This document shows positions 11,758 through 24,341 of a stretch of DNA of 64,000 nt, piece after piece; position 1 is the first letter of the stretch; each line of letters starts with the position of its first letter. The stretch spans positions 10,009,101-10,073,100 of the forward strand of contig OX459101.1 in NCBI GenBank assembly GCA_949775045.1, written 5' to 3'. A program made the translations under genes and the position numbers. The notes beneath the pieces are model-generated. The model saw only the letters and a list, made by a program, of their open reading frames with translations, did no database searches and was not told the origin of the DNA. Origin of the DNA: Metridium senile (taxonomy: Eukaryota; Cnidaria; Anthozoa; Actiniaria; Metridiidae).

Positions 11758-14700
11758 GTAAGAGATAAATACCGAGAACGGAGGCAATAAGCCGTATAAA
11801 AGCCTTTATAGGCTTATTGCCGACGTTCGAGGTATTTATCTGACTTATTACATGATTTACAGAGGTTTTCCAAAAAGGCCTTGTATTTTTAAATTTTGTA
11901 TGCAACATTTGGGTTTTTACGCCATATACTTTTATCGATGCAAGTCGTTTTCAAGACGACAAATATATTCTTCAGAAGATTCTTGAATTATTTCTTTTTA
12001 TTTTTAGTGCATGACTTATTACATGATTGAATAGGTTTTCACACAACTTCATGTCCCAAAGGGCATCATCAAGCTGAATATTTTTTTGGTTTCCCATGAG
12101 AATACAATCCAAACAATGGGCTTTTAGTTTTATTGTACACTACAATACTAATGAACTGTAACCAGTCCGGGATGATACCAGAACTGGAAGAAAGGATGAC
12201 GTCATCATTCTATTGTCTCAGCGGGTAAAGCGCGAAACTTCGCTAACCCGAACATTTTCGTCCAATAACAAGCCTTGTACTATCCTGTTTTACTTATCAT
12301 CCGGGACTTTGGTCTTAGAGAAGTTTATTCTTAGCTGAGTGAAAGAATTACGAGTTTTATGCGTGATTTTAGCAAGTTTTATCGACTTTTTTTTCAAGGA
12401 ACTTCGCCATCTTGGATAGTTTATCGTGCAAGTACTTGAAAAAAAACATAAAATTTACTCATTTTAGCGGATTTTTAGAAGAAAACGAATAATTTTCCTT
12501 GATAGTTGTGAAGTCAAAGAATGCACGAGTGTGGTTTTTACGAGGTGAACAACCTCTCAAAAAAGTGAACGCATCGTCAAAGTTAGATATGTATTCTTTG
12601 CTCTTCGCCGCTGTATATGCTAGTGGAAGGCGTCACGCCAAAGGCTGTTTTTATTTTCAATCTTGATGTTTTGTATTGATTTCTGAATTTGAAGTTACTT
12701 TGTATTGAATTAACTTTAGTATATCGCATATGTTAAGCTGCCATTGACACAGAATGATCTACAGATTTGTCTCTAAGGTAAGTCTTGTATTCATTTACTT
12801 GTATTTGTGTAATACGTAAATGCAGACAATAATCAATGATAAATATAGACATTAGATGGCTCATTTGCTCATTTAAACAGGAATATAGCTGACGTTTAAT
12901 ATAATAACAACAACAATAATGATAACAATACAACAACAAAAAATGCTTGTTCAATTATACAATTTGCTTTGTCTCTGACTGTTTATAGTTTTTTTTACAT
13001 TTCAATTGTAACTATATACAGAATATTCCATCCAGTATATTCACAACAGAAAAGATAAAACCTTTTTGATATTATTTATACATAATTAATATAATAAATA
13101 CTATACAAAACTGAAATAATAATAATAATTACAATGGTGAATTGATAATAATGGCAAAAGTAAATACTGCAAATTTGTATTTTAAATTAGCCAATTTATG
13201 TCATATCGCAGAAATTTATTTTGTGTTTAGGAATGGTTGTTGTTGTGTTTTCTCCAAACTTAATTTATAAAGATTTAAACATTTGGGTTAAAAGTCTCAG
13301 TCTTAGAATCTTTTTGATAATTAATATCATGCATTTGACAAGGTAATATATACCCAACCATTTCTTTAGTGTAAAAATATGTGCACTATGTGTATAGTTT
13401 TGCTTTAGCCGGTTCAGCCTGATACTAGTGCAGGTCAAATTTTGCTTATGTACCAAGATTTGTAATTTATGTGCTAGTTCGCCTGTATACTGTGATTGAA
13501 ATCATGTTTTTCTTTCTAATTCTTTAATAGTTTATTTTGTTGTATGAAAAATTAGTTCAGATTTATTATAATTTCAGGAACCACAAGACTGTCCTCCATG
13601 CATGCCTTGTAGAAGTTGTATCTCAGCAAAGAAGAGAAGTAGAATTGAAACTAGAACTAGTACACTAGAATATGTGGTAATTGTGGAACTGGAATACCCC
13701 AACAGAAGATAATAAACAGCAACCCAACTTTTAAAGCCAACTTAAAAAGTGTGGAAAGCAATTTGTCTTGTGAAGATGTGTTAGGCCCTTGTCGCATAAT
13801 CCCAAATTGTGGATTTAGCAGATGAAATTGTTTTCAAAATTTTAATTCGACACAGGAAATACAATTATTTGAAGGGATTGCACTCGTAAACTTCCCAAAG
13901 TAGTCAAACTACTGATTTGTGACACCAATAATAAACAGAAGGATGAAGGGGAGAAATGTAAATTGTACTATAACACTGTAAAAATTAAATATCTGATATA
14001 TCCTTGGTATGTTTTGTCACACTGCATTTAGTATTTGAAACTTATTGGTTTCTTACACAGGTAACACTGAAGAACAGTAACTGTTAAAATGACATATACA
14101 ATTCACTATTTTTCAATACATGTAACATATTTGATGCTTCATTTAATAATTAAAACAAACTGTTAATAAAATATTTATTCCTGTCTTATTGATTATTATT
14201 AACTTATTAATATGGACATAATAACCATAACAAGCATTTATCAATTGGTGAATTACAATATAATGTCTAATCAACACAGTAAAAATGTGCTAAAAAGTGC
14301 TAAAAAAAACTGAGTGAGAAAACTAGAATAATGTTTTCAAACGAATACTGAATAAAATCATAAGATTTTGAGGATATTGCCAAAAGCTACACAAATTGTT
14401 GTAAGGCGTCATATTGTGTGGAACTGTAAAATAGCAAAGTTTAAACAAGCCAAAAAAAAAGCATAATAGTATTATAACTCCCTAACTTTTGGGTGGCTTT
14501 GTCAGAAACAGTGTATATCGATGACATTGCCAAAACATTGCATGTGGTGTAAATAATTCATGTACTACAAATTAGATAAAAACGTTCAATCAAGAAACTA
14601 TACAAGTACAAATAATAGTTTACCCAGAAGTTTTATTCTTGAGTATCCTTAGTGCAGCACTCGTGGTAAAAGAAAGGTCGTCAGAAATCCGAATCGAATG

Positions 14701-15405
14701 TTTGGCCGAGATACTGACAATATTATCATGCGATAGTTGTAAAATAAACCATTAATAGGGATTAGTTTATGCAATCAAACTTCCTTTCGTACTTTCGACT
14801 CTAATAAAAGCATGTTTAACAAGTTTAAGGCCAGATTTGAACGCAGGACTGTTCACAAAACCTTTCCCCCATCTGTCCGCCATGTTGAATTGCCCAATGT
14901 CCGTGAGCGAAGTTTTATCGGGACCTGGGTCCAATGTTTTGATCGGTGACGTAGAATGACGTAAACCTATTGTTTTCGTTTCTTCCAGTTCTGGTATCAT
15001 CCCGGACTGGTAACGAACAAATGAATACGTTTTCTTCTCACTAACTGACATCGATCGGACAGTTAGCATAAAGTGTTAGGGTCAGGATTTGTAAGCAAAG
15101 GGTTCGGGGTTCGATCCTCGAAAGGGTCACTCTATCAGACGATTTTTTTATCCGTTAAATGTTCGCAACTAGAACATTTCTAAGTTTAACGTTACATATA
15201 AAGTAGGGATTAGGTCATTGGTATTCAAGGGCAATATACATTAGTATTCAAGGGCAATATACATTAGTATTCAAGGGCAATATATAGATATTGCCCTCAA
15301 ATGGGGGCAATATCTGTATAAAGCCCTTGAATTGATAATGAACAGGGTAATACGCGATATAAAGCCCTAAAAGTAACAATGAAAACCGATGTAATCATGT
15401 AATAA
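11758..15405. mobile_element. 3.65-kb nested insertion at the C/D array junction
   Basis: Non-array DNA lies exactly between the end of unit C and the start of unit D. Its edges share a terminal motif, CTTATTACATGATT with GGTTTTC a few bases inside: at 11845 and 12005 on the left in forward orientation, and at 15405 on the right as the inverse. A hairpin of about 80 bp (11762-11841, arms AGATAAATACC/GGTATTTATCT) sits at the left end. Another transposon is nested inside (12162-15009). It contains no long ORF. Confidence 0.55.
12162..15009. mobile_element. 2.85-kb element with 32-bp TIRs, nested, non-autonomous (Harbinger-like TSD)
   Basis: Perfect inverted repeats of about 32 bp start with CCAGTCCGGGATGATACCAG and lie at 12162-12193 and 14979-15009. 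TAA flanks both ends, a 3-bp duplication of the kind made by PIF/Harbinger elements. The interior is A/T-rich with no long open frame, so it carries no transposase. It lies wholly inside the larger insertion in the tandem array. Confidence 0.6.
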
Positions 15406-17375
15406 GCGCGCTTACTGGCGGGAGGAAATTTGAACAAATAAATAAAACGAAGGGAAAACCCCCAGCTCGCCGTTCATTCAACCAACATTCGCATGTATTT
15501 CGATATTGATTTATTTTCATAAAACAGTACGTGTCGAAGGTCTTTGAATATATTGAAAGAAGAAAATATACAACGGATTATATAAGAGTGCAATGTTCAT
15601 GTGAAACTTCTCTGCACCTTGATATAATATAATATATACATGCTTTTTCGTCGACCTCCTTTCGCCATGGTTCGCAGAGTCGTGTTTATAACTGCGAATT
15701 TTGTTTCGACTCGTTTCGACTTTTCAGAGCTGCACAGCTGACATCACTTGTTCTTCTAGAAGAAACGAGAACTAACGAAAAAGATTTAGAATGGCTTCTC
15801 TTGAGATATTTTGGACTTGAACGACGATTCGAATGAACTTCGAGAAGTTGACATGCAAAACCCGCACTGACCAATTATCCTTTCGAGGGAGGGAGGCCAC
15901 GACGTATTAAAAAAAGTTTATTTGATGCTTTACATTTTCAAGAATGATTTTATTTTATTGACGATAATGGTTATATCATGTTGTAAATATTGTTGCATAT
16001 TGATTTTTAAACGTTTTCTGAGTTTTAGTTTTGATATTACTTATTACAAAAAGCAAGAATCTCGAATCTTTATTAAATCTTTAGCAATAACATCATATCA
16101 GTACAGTATTGTTAACTGAATTTACCCATGTTTGTGGTCAAACAATGGAGCTTTTCTCACAAATAAACTGAAAACATTTATCATTCAAAATCTTCATGAA
16201 AATCCCATTATTATTAAACTTGAAATATTTTTTTCATTTTACGTTTTCTTTGTTTTAAAATTAATTGATACTTAAAAGGATCAAAAGCCTTTATTCACCA
16301 GCCTTTATAATAGAAAAATTGTCGATTAAAAAAGTCTAAAAATTTGGAATTGTATGTTTCATTTAGTGCGTGTCAGTTTTGTTATGATATGAGCGTTATA
16401 ATTTCGCGTGGTATTTTGAGTAAACTAGGAACAACGTATAATAAACAAATTTCAACCCTTGCTCGGTTGCTGAGCAGAAATGTTTGCGTCACAAAAGATT
16501 AGTTAGAATCCCTGGTGTTTCTAGAGCGAAAGTGAAAATTAATCTCTAAATTAACATATCATGACTTCAGTGGGCTTCTAAAGCTTGAACGGAATGAACT
16601 GAATAAAGATGAATTTTATAGACGATGGTGGATAGACTTTGGTAAGTAAGACAATACGTTCTATAGTGAAAAGTTTACAAAACTTATTTAATTGCAACAA
16701 GTGGTAATTCCGATGATGATATCATATCAATTGTTCAGTTTAATGATCAACATTGATTGAGGTTGTTTAAATGCAACAGTTCTTGTTGATACGATTGAAC
16801 TTTTCAACTATTTCTGTTTGATCGACTGTATTTTCTTTATAAACTTTTTTACATCAAGTTTGTTTTCAAGATAACCGATATAATCGGCGTTTTGTTTACA
16901 ATATAAAACACAATTAGCGAATCTGAAATTTGTTTTTATCGTAAACGTTGGCTGGTGAGCTTAAACACATATCAATTTTTTATATTGAGTTTATTACTTC
17001 GATATACTATAAAAATACACATTTGGATATGTCAAAACTCTATCAAACAGGCCTCAGTTCGTGAGCTAAATGCAGATCGATAGACGAAAACTCGTACTTC
17101 AGTTTTGCCTCCAGTTTGTTCATCAGTCAGGTTTATAAATAATATCACTGCATTGATATAGTTCTTGAATCAATGTCAATATTTTAGTATCTAAACAGAA
17201 CATTTGAACAACGTTCCTTTATTATTTATATTTTCAAAGAAAGGAATTTGGAATTAGTTACAGTCCACTTATGTCAAATATGCCGTCTTTGTTTGAAGTA
17301 AAGTTTCAAATCTGAGTCTGTATTTTATTTGAAAATCAAATATTCTAATTGTTGGTATTTTGGTCATTTAAACCT
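15406..17375. repeat. Tandem array unit D (2.27-kb repeat, 3'-truncated)
   Basis: Fourth unit, resuming at GCGCGCTTACTGGCGGG exactly where the next unit would be expected after unit C. It has the C-type deletion near 16455 and small private deletions near 16190. It stops at 17375, before the position of the junction MITE, where the sequence changes to the flank of the TPR-CHAT gene. Confidence 0.8.
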
Positions 17376-17754
17376 GTCAATTAAATGATATTTTATTCTT
17401 TCCCACCTACATTTTCGATCACTTTCTGATTGGCCATGTCCGTTACTTTAATTTTCCCGCTTCATATTCATACTCGGTATCTCGCATTTCACCTTGTCCC
17501 TCATAAAATATCTACACGTATTACGTGGAATGTAACAAATATAATTTATCTATGTTTTTCTTCTAGATCAAATATTGTAAACTAAAAAGACTGATGGGCT
17601 GATGGATGACGATCACCACAAAACAACTGGGTAGCCATCAATTTGATGTGAATACCACCCAATAAAACGTTTGCTATAATGACATCACTTGAACAACTGC
17701 TCCTCCATAACATGGAATAATAACAAAGCTTTGATATAATAGACAATTGCAAGT
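17376..17754 (+). promoter_or_regulatory. 5' flank of the TPR-CHAT gene
   Basis: Unique sequence between array unit D and the start codon. A pyrimidine-rich run with TTCTTCTAG at 17558-17566 could be the 3' splice site of a 5'-UTR intron, in which case the promoter would lie inside or beyond the array. TATA-like AT-rich stretches are present, but none can be singled out. Confidence 0.25.
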
Positions 17755-20700
17755 ATGGAGGCAATGGCTTTGTTTGGCTTTAAGCTTGGTATGAGGTGTA
17801 TGACATCAGGCACGTATTGGGAAGCCATTAACTGTTTCAAGAACAGTCTTATGTATATCAATTGGCAAGAAAAAGTTGACCAGGAAATGATTTTACAATG
17901 TTATTACCTCTTGGGTATATGTTATGAAAGGCTGGATAAGTACTCTGAAGCAGTTATGAATTTTGAACAAAGTCTTAATATATTCAAAAAGAAAGGTGAC
18001 CAGCAAATGGTTGCACGATGTCATTTCTCTTTGGGTATGTGTTATCAAAAGCTGGATAAGTACTCTGAAGCAGTTATGAATTACAAAAAAAGTCTTAGTA
18101 TGTTTCAAGAGAGTGGTGATCAGGAAATTGCTGCACAATGTTTTAATTATTACGACTTGGGTGAATGTTATCGAATGCTGGATAGGTACTCTGAAGCAGC
18201 TTTAAATTATGAACAAAGTCTAAGTATGTTCAAAGAGAAAGATAACCAGGAAATGATTGCACAATGTTATAGCTGCTTGGGTATATGTTATCGAAAGCTG
18301 GATAAGTACTCTAAAGCAGTAATGAATTATGAGCAAAGTCTTACTATGTTTCAAGCGAAAGGCAACCAGGAAACGGCTGCACAATCTTGTATTTATTACA
18401 ACTTGGGTGAATGTTATCGAATGATGGATAAGTACTCTGAAGCAGTTATGAATTATGAACAAAGTTTCTCTACCATTATCAGCCTTAAACTAATGGAGAA
18501 AGAAATGGAGAGAAAAGTTTGCTATGGGCTTGGTGACAGTCTTATGCACCTCCACAGATTTCAGGAGGCCAAAGAATATCTTGATAAAGCTTTGACCATT
18601 GCTAAACAGATTGGAGAGTGGGAGGAGTGGAGCTGCAATGATATTCTGTCAAAACTCCATTATCAACAAAGACAATTCCAAAAGGCTTTGGATTATGCTG
18701 AGCGTGCTCTAGAAATTGCTGACCAAATGAACGCTACAGAAGAAAAGCAAATGACATACCGAGTATTGGGTGATGCACTAGCACCGTTAGGTAGAGTAAA
18801 AGAGGCTATAGATTATCATGAACGATATCTTACATACACTAAACAAGTTGGATATAGAAAGGAAGAGGGTCAGACATTTTGTAGCTTATCTGTCTGCTAT
18901 ATGGAGATTCATGATTTTGACAAGGCAACTATGTATGCTGAGAACGGTGCCAAAATTGCTAAAGAAACTGGTGATTTTAATACCGAAGGCAAAGCATATG
19001 GATGTATTGCAAATGCTCTTAGAAAAAGAGGAAAAGTTGACCCAGCCTTTGAATATTGCTTCAAAGAGTTAGAAATTTCAACACAAGAGGGTGACAAACT
19101 ATCAGAGGCGAGTTCAAATAATAACTTAGGATTTTTATTCATGACATTAGGCAAACATTATGATGCAATCAGATGTTTTCAAACCAGCATGAAGCTAAAC
19201 TCTGAGCAGGGCTTTGAAAACAACAATGGTGCCGCGTACAACAATCTCGGTGTTCTCTTTGTGAGGGTTGGCAAACATCAGGAAGCCGCCGAGTTTTTAA
19301 AAAAGTGTCTTAATATAGTTAAAGATAATGGCGAAATATCCAATGAAATAAGTGCTTACCAAAACCTTTCATCGGTATACTACGAATCCAAAAACTACGA
19401 CTTAGCGAGAGAATGCCGTTGGGAAAGCATTATTCTTGCCATTCGAACCGGAAACAAGCGTGGAGAAATAGATTACTTTCGATATTTAGGTAGTTGTTTC
19501 TGTAAAATCGGCAAAATAACTCAGGCCATTTCAAGTCACCAGAAAGCTTTATTTTTCGCATTTAGGATTAATAGTTTTAACTATATTGGTAATTGTTATT
19601 CAGACCTTGGGGGAACTTGCAATCACTTTGGTATGGTGGATGAAGCCATTCGCTTTTATGAAAAAAGCCTAAAGATTTTTACTGATACAGGAGACAAAGA
19701 AAATGAGGCAGTTTGCCGGTATGATATTGGACGGATCTATATCCGTTTGTCTCAAAAACAGAAACTATGTAACGACCACGTACAGTCTGCCCGAAACCTC
19801 AAAACATCAGAACAATACTTCAGAGAGAGTCTTCAGTACTATGAAGAAGTGTTTGATGATCTCAGAGAGAAACAAGAGTTTAAAATGTCAATTGTAGACA
19901 CGTATGTTAGAATATATAATGATCTTGCATTACTTCTTATCGAGACAGATCGTACAACAGAAGCACTTGTAGTTTGTGAGCGCGGTCGAGCATGTGCTCT
20001 TGTGGACACTCTAGTTTGCAAGTATGGCATGCATCAACAGCAAGTATTCGTCGAAAACATGTCAATAAGAAAACCACTGAATGAAAGTGATTTGACTGTG
20101 CTCTTGCCCAAAGAGAGCAGTCTATTGTTCTATTCTTTCATATATGAAAGTGAACATTTGTGGGTCTTATCGCAGCAACGACCACTGATATATGCACACA
20201 ACGATATGCAGCAAAACATTACCACAAAGAAGAACACGAAAGAATATATCTATCAACTGGCTGACTCAGCATATCAATCCATGCATGTCAGACAAATGGC
20301 AGCCAACTGTGAAGACAGATCTCTTGGAAAACAGGAGCCAAGCTACAGTAAAGGAGTTGACGATCAATCACAGCTAAGTAATAGTATTGTAAAAATGACA
20401 TTAAAGCAGAACAGTGAGTATTCAAGCAGCTCAAGAAACCCGCCTGAATCAACATCGATTGGATCTGATCAACATAATGACATTAATTGCAAAGAACCGT
20501 TAAAGGAACTCTTTAAACAATTGATAACACCCGTCCAAGAACACCTTACTCAAGAAGAAGTTATCATTATACCTGATGGACCTCTGAACCTGGTTCCCTT
20601 TGCAGCTCTACGGGATCCACAAACGGGACGTTTTCTCTGTGAAACCAAGCGCATCCGACTAGCACCATCTTTGACAACTTTAAAGGTTCTGAAAGAATGC

Positions 20701-21360
20701 CCAGACGACTACCACAGCAAGAAAGGCGCTTTGGTAATCGGGAATCCTCTTGTTGGTGAAGTCATGTTTCGTGGAGAAAAGGAAACGTTTTCAAGCATAC
20801 CAAATGCAGAGATGGAAGCTAGGGTGGTCAGTTCAATTCTTGGTGTCTCACCATTTATAGGGATTGATGCCACTAAAGACGCAGTCAAAGAAAAACTCCA
20901 ACAAGATGCAGCTGTCATCCACATTGCAGCTCATGGTGACGATATCACTGGAGAAATAGCTTTAGCGCCAGGAATTTCTACACAACCCAAAGCCATCCCA
21001 GAGGAGAAAGACTACATCTTGACTATGCAGGAAGTCCAAGAAATTGGGGTGTGCGCCAAGCTTGTGGTTTTGAGTTGCTGTCACAGTGGCCGTGGAGAAA
21101 TCCGGGCTGAAGGAGTAGTAGGTATGGCTCGTGCTTTTCTAGCAGCAGGAGTCCGTGCTGTGGTAGCATCATTATGGGCCATCGATGACGAAGCCACAAT
21201 GGATTTTATGGCAGGTTTCTATATGCATCTAAGAAAAGGTATGAGTGCAAGTGTGAGCCTGAATGAATCCATGAAAGAGCTGATACGAGAAAAGAAATAC
21301 AGCCACCCAAAGTACTGGGCTCCATTCGTTCTTATTGGAGATGACGTCACTATTTTTTAA
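17755..21360 (+). CDS. TPR-CHAT protein (TTC28-like), caspase-fold peptidase
   Basis: A single open exon of 1201 codons. Residues ~5-700 are TPR repeats; the first five or six (about 17880-18460) are nearly identical, built on [15 protein letters not shown], which points to recent internal duplication or homogenisation. A Ser-rich linker at ~880-905 leads to a C-terminal CHAT domain (~930-1201) with [17 protein letters not shown], the His motif HIAAHGD (H1060) and the Cys motif [12 protein letters not shown], where C1109 aligns with the Cys of the usual LSAC motif. CHAT is a caspase/separase-fold cysteine peptidase domain. TPRs normally bind partner proteins, so this is probably a cytosolic protein-sensing or scaffold-coupled protease. 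The overall architecture matches animal TTC28-like proteins. The two catalytic residues are intact, so it may be active; substrates are unknown. The start ATG is the first in frame, with A at -3. It sits directly beside the 2.27-kb array. Confidence 0.9.
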   Translation: MEAMALFGFKLGMRCMTSGTYWEAINCFKNSLMYINWQEKVDQEMILQCYYLLGICYERLDKYSEAVMNFEQSLNIFKKKGDQQMVARCHFSLGMCYQKLDKYSEAVMNYKKSLSMFQESGDQEIAAQCFNYYDLGECYRMLDRYSEAALNYEQSLSMFKEKDNQEMIAQCYSCLGICYRKLDKYSKAVMNYEQSLTMFQAKGNQETAAQSCIYYNLGECYRMMDKYSEAVMNYEQSFSTIISLKLMEKEMERKVCYGLGDSLMHLHRFQEAKEYLDKALTIAKQIGEWEEWSCNDILSKLHYQQRQFQKALDYAERALEIADQMNATEEKQMTYRVLGDALAPLGRVKEAIDYHERYLTYTKQVGYRKEEGQTFCSLSVCYMEIHDFDKATMYAENGAKIAKETGDFNTEGKAYGCIANALRKRGKVDPAFEYCFKELEISTQEGDKLSEASSNNNLGFLFMTLGKHYDAIRCFQTSMKLNSEQGFENNNGAAYNNLGVLFVRVGKHQEAAEFLKKCLNIVKDNGEISNEISAYQNLSSVYYESKNYDLARECRWESIILAIRTGNKRGEIDYFRYLGSCFCKIGKITQAISSHQKALFFAFRINSFNYIGNCYSDLGGTCNHFGMVDEAIRFYEKSLKIFTDTGDKENEAVCRYDIGRIYIRLSQKQKLCNDHVQSARNLKTSEQYFRESLQYYEEVFDDLREKQEFKMSIVDTYVRIYNDLALLLIETDRTTEALVVCERGRACALVDTLVCKYGMHQQQVFVENMSIRKPLNESDLTVLLPKESSLLFYSFIYESEHLWVLSQQRPLIYAHNDMQQNITTKKNTKEYIYQLADSAYQSMHVRQMAANCEDRSLGKQEPSYSKGVDDQSQLSNSIVKMTLKQNSEYSSSSRNPPESTSIGSDQHNDINCKEPLKELFKQLITPVQEHLTQEEVIIIPDGPLNLVPFAALRDPQTGRFLCETKRIRLAPSLTTLKVLKECPDDYHSKKGALVIGNPLVGEVMFRGEKETFSSIPNAEMEARVVSSILGVSPFIGIDATKDAVKEKLQQDAAVIHIAAHGDDITGEIALAPGISTQPKAIPEEKDYILTMQEVQEIGVCAKLVVLSCCHSGRGEIRAEGVVGMARAFLAAGVRAVVASLWAIDDEATMDFMAGFYMHLRKGMSASVSLNESMKELIREKKYSHPKYWAPFVLIGDDVTIF

Positions 21361-21720
21361 TTTTTTAAGTCAGTACATTACTGCAAAGGGATATGATTTT
21401 GATATTGTCAATATGATGGTTATATGTACGTACTAGACAGTTATAGACCATGTGACATACACTTTATCGAACTAAACATTGGGTATTAATGTAAGGCTAT
21501 AAACTATATTTAGCATTCAAAAACTCATTAATAATTCATGAGAAATTTTCAAAAGAAATCGTAACCGTGACGAGTGTTTTAACTGAAGTTATAGATTCAC
21601 CCTAATTTACATAAACTTTAACCTTAATTTTCTCTAATAAACTTTCACAAATCCTTGATTTTTTTTACAAAAACACAAAATATAGGTTGGAGTTTTTGAA
21701 GTCGTTCAATAAACTCGCAG
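21361..21720 (+). terminator. 3' flank of the TPR-CHAT gene
   Basis: The region after the stop codon is A/T-rich. The first clear poly(A) signal-like hexamer is in CTCTAATAAACTTTC at about 21635. Nothing else is evident. Confidence 0.3.
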
Positions 21721-21726
21721 ATCATG

Positions 21727-21784
21727 TTTTATCAGGTTTAAAACCACTTGGCTTCGCCGCGTGGTTTTAAATCATGATAAAACA
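21727..21784. repeat. Short palindrome (hairpin)
   Basis: Imperfect inverted repeat: ATGTTTTATCAGGTTTAAAA on the left and its near-complement on the right, around a CTTGGCTTCGCCGCG centre. The same CTTCGGCTT-type centre occurs in the palindromes at 2770 and 42110, suggesting a shared family. Confidence 0.45.
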
Positions 21785-21820
21785 CTCCTGCTTGTTTATT
21801 AAACATTACATAATAAGTAT

Positions 21821-21987
21821 ACACCTAGTTGCAAGAAGGTTGTCACATGATAAAAGAACATTAGTAATTTAGTAAGACAGGAATAACAAAAGAAAGAGTG
21901 CAGCTTGAGTGATCTTTTTTTGTCTTTTAATTAATTCCTTTCCCACTAAATGACAAAAGTATGGACAACCTTCTTGCAATTGGGTGT
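21821..21987. mobile_element. MITE, ACACCTA-ended family, 167 bp
   Basis: Inverted ends ACACCTAGTTGCAAGAAGGT (21821) and ACCTTCTTGCAATTGGGTGT (ends 21987), flanked by TA-containing sequence. No ORF. It is one of several family members in the window with related termini and unrelated interiors. Confidence 0.65.
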
Positions 21988-22349
21988 AAATATAATTTAC
22001 ACAAAAATATCATATATTCCATTCAAAAACATTAATAATATTAAAACAATATAAATAAACTTAGATTGACGTGTCCATATAGTCATATTTATATCAAATA
22101 TATATTTCTTCAATTAACAGTAAACATTTCCAATATCAACTTTAACGATCCAGTATGGACAGCAGTTTTTCCTGCGTCATTTACCACAGCAAGAATTTAT
22201 ATTAATCTCCAACTTCATTTTTATATTGGTTTAAATTCATATATTTTAATGGACTAGCACATCACAAATATAGAATGGCATCAACATATGTTGCTGAGTC
22301 CTAGCCTCAATTAAATAGTAGGTGAATAAATTAAACAAGAAACAACAAC

Positions 22350-23810
22350 TATTTTTATTTTATTTGACATTCCTTGCCTTACCATGGGCTTGTTGATTGT
22401 AGGTAAATTAGTCAAAGAGTAAAGGCAAAATCTGTGGTATTATTACTGGTTTTTATAAATACATTCCTTGCCTTAGTTACCATGGGCTGTACTAATTGTT
22501 GTAGGTAAATTAATTAGTCAAAGAGTAGAGACAAAACCTGTGGTATTTCTATTGTTGGTTGATACATGCATTCCTTCCCTTACCATGGGTTGTGTTGATT
22601 GTAGGTAAATTAGTCAAAGAGTAGGGACAAAACCTGTGGTATTTTTATTGTTGGTTGATACATGCATTCCTTGCCTTACCATGGGTTGTGTTGATTGTAG
22701 TTATAATAGTCAAAGAGTAGAGACAAAACCTGTGGTATTTTTATTGTTTGTTGATACATGCATTCCTTGCCTTACCATGGGCTGTGTTGATTGTAGGTAA
22801 ATTAGTCAAAGAGTAGAGACAAAACCTGTCGTAATTTTGTTTGTTGATACATGCATTCCTTGCCTTACCATGGGCTGTGTTGATTGTAGGTAAATTAGTC
22901 AAAGAGTAGAGACAAAACCTGTGGTATTTTTATTGTTTGTTGATACATGCATTCCTTGCCTTACCATGGGCTGTGTTGATTGTAGGTAAATTAGTCAAAG
23001 AGTAGAGACAAAACCTGTCGTAATTTTGTTTGTTGATACATGCATTCCTTGCCTTACCATGGGCTGTGTTGATTGTAGGTAAATTAGTCAAAGAGTAGAG
23101 ACAAAACCTGTCGTAATTTTATTGTTTGTTGATACATGCATTCCTTGCCTTACCATGGGCTGTGTTGATTGTAGGTAAATTAGTCAAAGAGTAGAGACAA
23201 AACCTGTCGTAATTTTATTGTTTGTTGATACATGCATTCCTTGCCTTACCATGGGCTGTGTTGATTGTAGGTAAATTAGTCAAACTTAGTAGAGACAAAA
23301 CCTGTCGTAATTTTATTGTTTGTTGATACATGCATTCCTTGCCTTACCATGGGCTGTGTTGATTGTAGGTAAATTAGTCAAACTTAGTAGAGACAAAACC
23401 TGTCGTAATTTTATTGTTTGTTGATACATGCATTCCTTGCCTTACCATGGGCTGTGTTGATTGTAGGTAAATTAGTCAAACTTAGTAGAGACAAAACCTG
23501 TCGTAATTTTATTGTTTGTTGATACATGCATTCCTTGCCTTACCATGGGCTGTGTTGATTGTAGGTAATCGTCAAAGAGTAGAGACAAAACCTGTCGTAA
23601 TTTTATTGTTTGTTGATACATGCATTCCTTGCCTTACCATGGGCTGTGTTGATTGTAGGTAAATTAGTCAAAGAGTAGAGACAAAACCTGTCGTAATTTT
23701 ATTGTTTGTTGATACATGCATTCCTTGCCTTACCATGGGCTGTGTTGATTGTAGGTAATCGTCAAAGAGTAGAGACAAAACCTGTGGTATTTTTGTTGGT
23801 TGATATGCGT
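22350..23810. repeat. Minisatellite, about 15 copies of a 93-98 bp unit
   Basis: Each unit carries CATTCCTTGCCTTACCATGG, then GATTGTAGGTAAATTAGTCA, then AGAGACAAAACCTGT. Unit length alternates slightly (93, 96, 98 bp) through small indels in the T-rich spacer. Homogeneity is highest in the middle (22750-23700) and falls at the left edge, the usual pattern of unequal exchange. There is no coding potential across units; the frame at 23706-23894 is just the last unit reading into flank. Confidence 0.9.
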
Positions 23811-24341
23811 AATCACAATTTATTTCGCATTACTTTTAATTTGCTTGTTTACTGCAGGTTTAAATATCTTTGTGTAACAATCTCTGCATCGTAAGCCGCT
23901 ATTTCAAACTCTTCGGTGGGATTATCAGTCTTTTCCTTTACGTCAATCAACTTTGGAGGCGGAGCTTATACGTAAACTTGTAATTTAATTGGTTAATTTG
24001 ATGTAAGCTCCAACTCATGATTGACGGATAAGAAAAAAACAGAATTAAATTTAAATTGACAATTTGCAAATCGCGATGCAACGATTTTCACAGTATACAG
24101 CGAAGGTAGCAAAGTGACCATTGTGTGACTGCCTACATGAAGTACTAGCCTCCTCCGCAAGCAACTCCTTTTTCTTAATTTGGGCTTCCTTTGTAACGGT
24201 CTGACCGTTAGGACACTGAGAACACTATTGTACTGGTAAGCCTCGTCTGCAGGCAGCTCTTTTATCTCTAAACTTGGGCTTCCTTTGTAACGGTCTTTTG
24301 ACCGTGAGAGACTGCACCCCTCACCCCTAGTGTTCATAACA
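23811..24341. other. Intergenic stretch with partly repeated segments
   Basis: No gene is seen. A GATGCAACGATTTTCAC segment (24075-24150) recurs in diverged form at 24995-25090, and a TTTGTAACGGTCT motif occurs twice (24190 and 24290). The open frame on the minus strand (24337-23993) is built from these repeats and resembles no protein known to me. Confidence 0.4.

Noticed and set aside
13570..13690. Possible exon with CCTCCATGCATGCCTTG after a TTTCAG acceptor
   Set aside because: The frame closes quickly and no partner exon or domain is found; it lies inside a transposon.
15083..15128. Possible tRNA gene (GGGGTTCGATCC B-box-like word)
   Set aside because: There is a good T-arm word, but no convincing D arm or acceptor pairing upstream. 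At most a tRNA-derived fragment.
22350..23810. Regular repeats as a possible CRISPR array
   Set aside because: The whole unit repeats with no unique spacers, no cas genes are present and the context is eukaryotic. It is a minisatellite.
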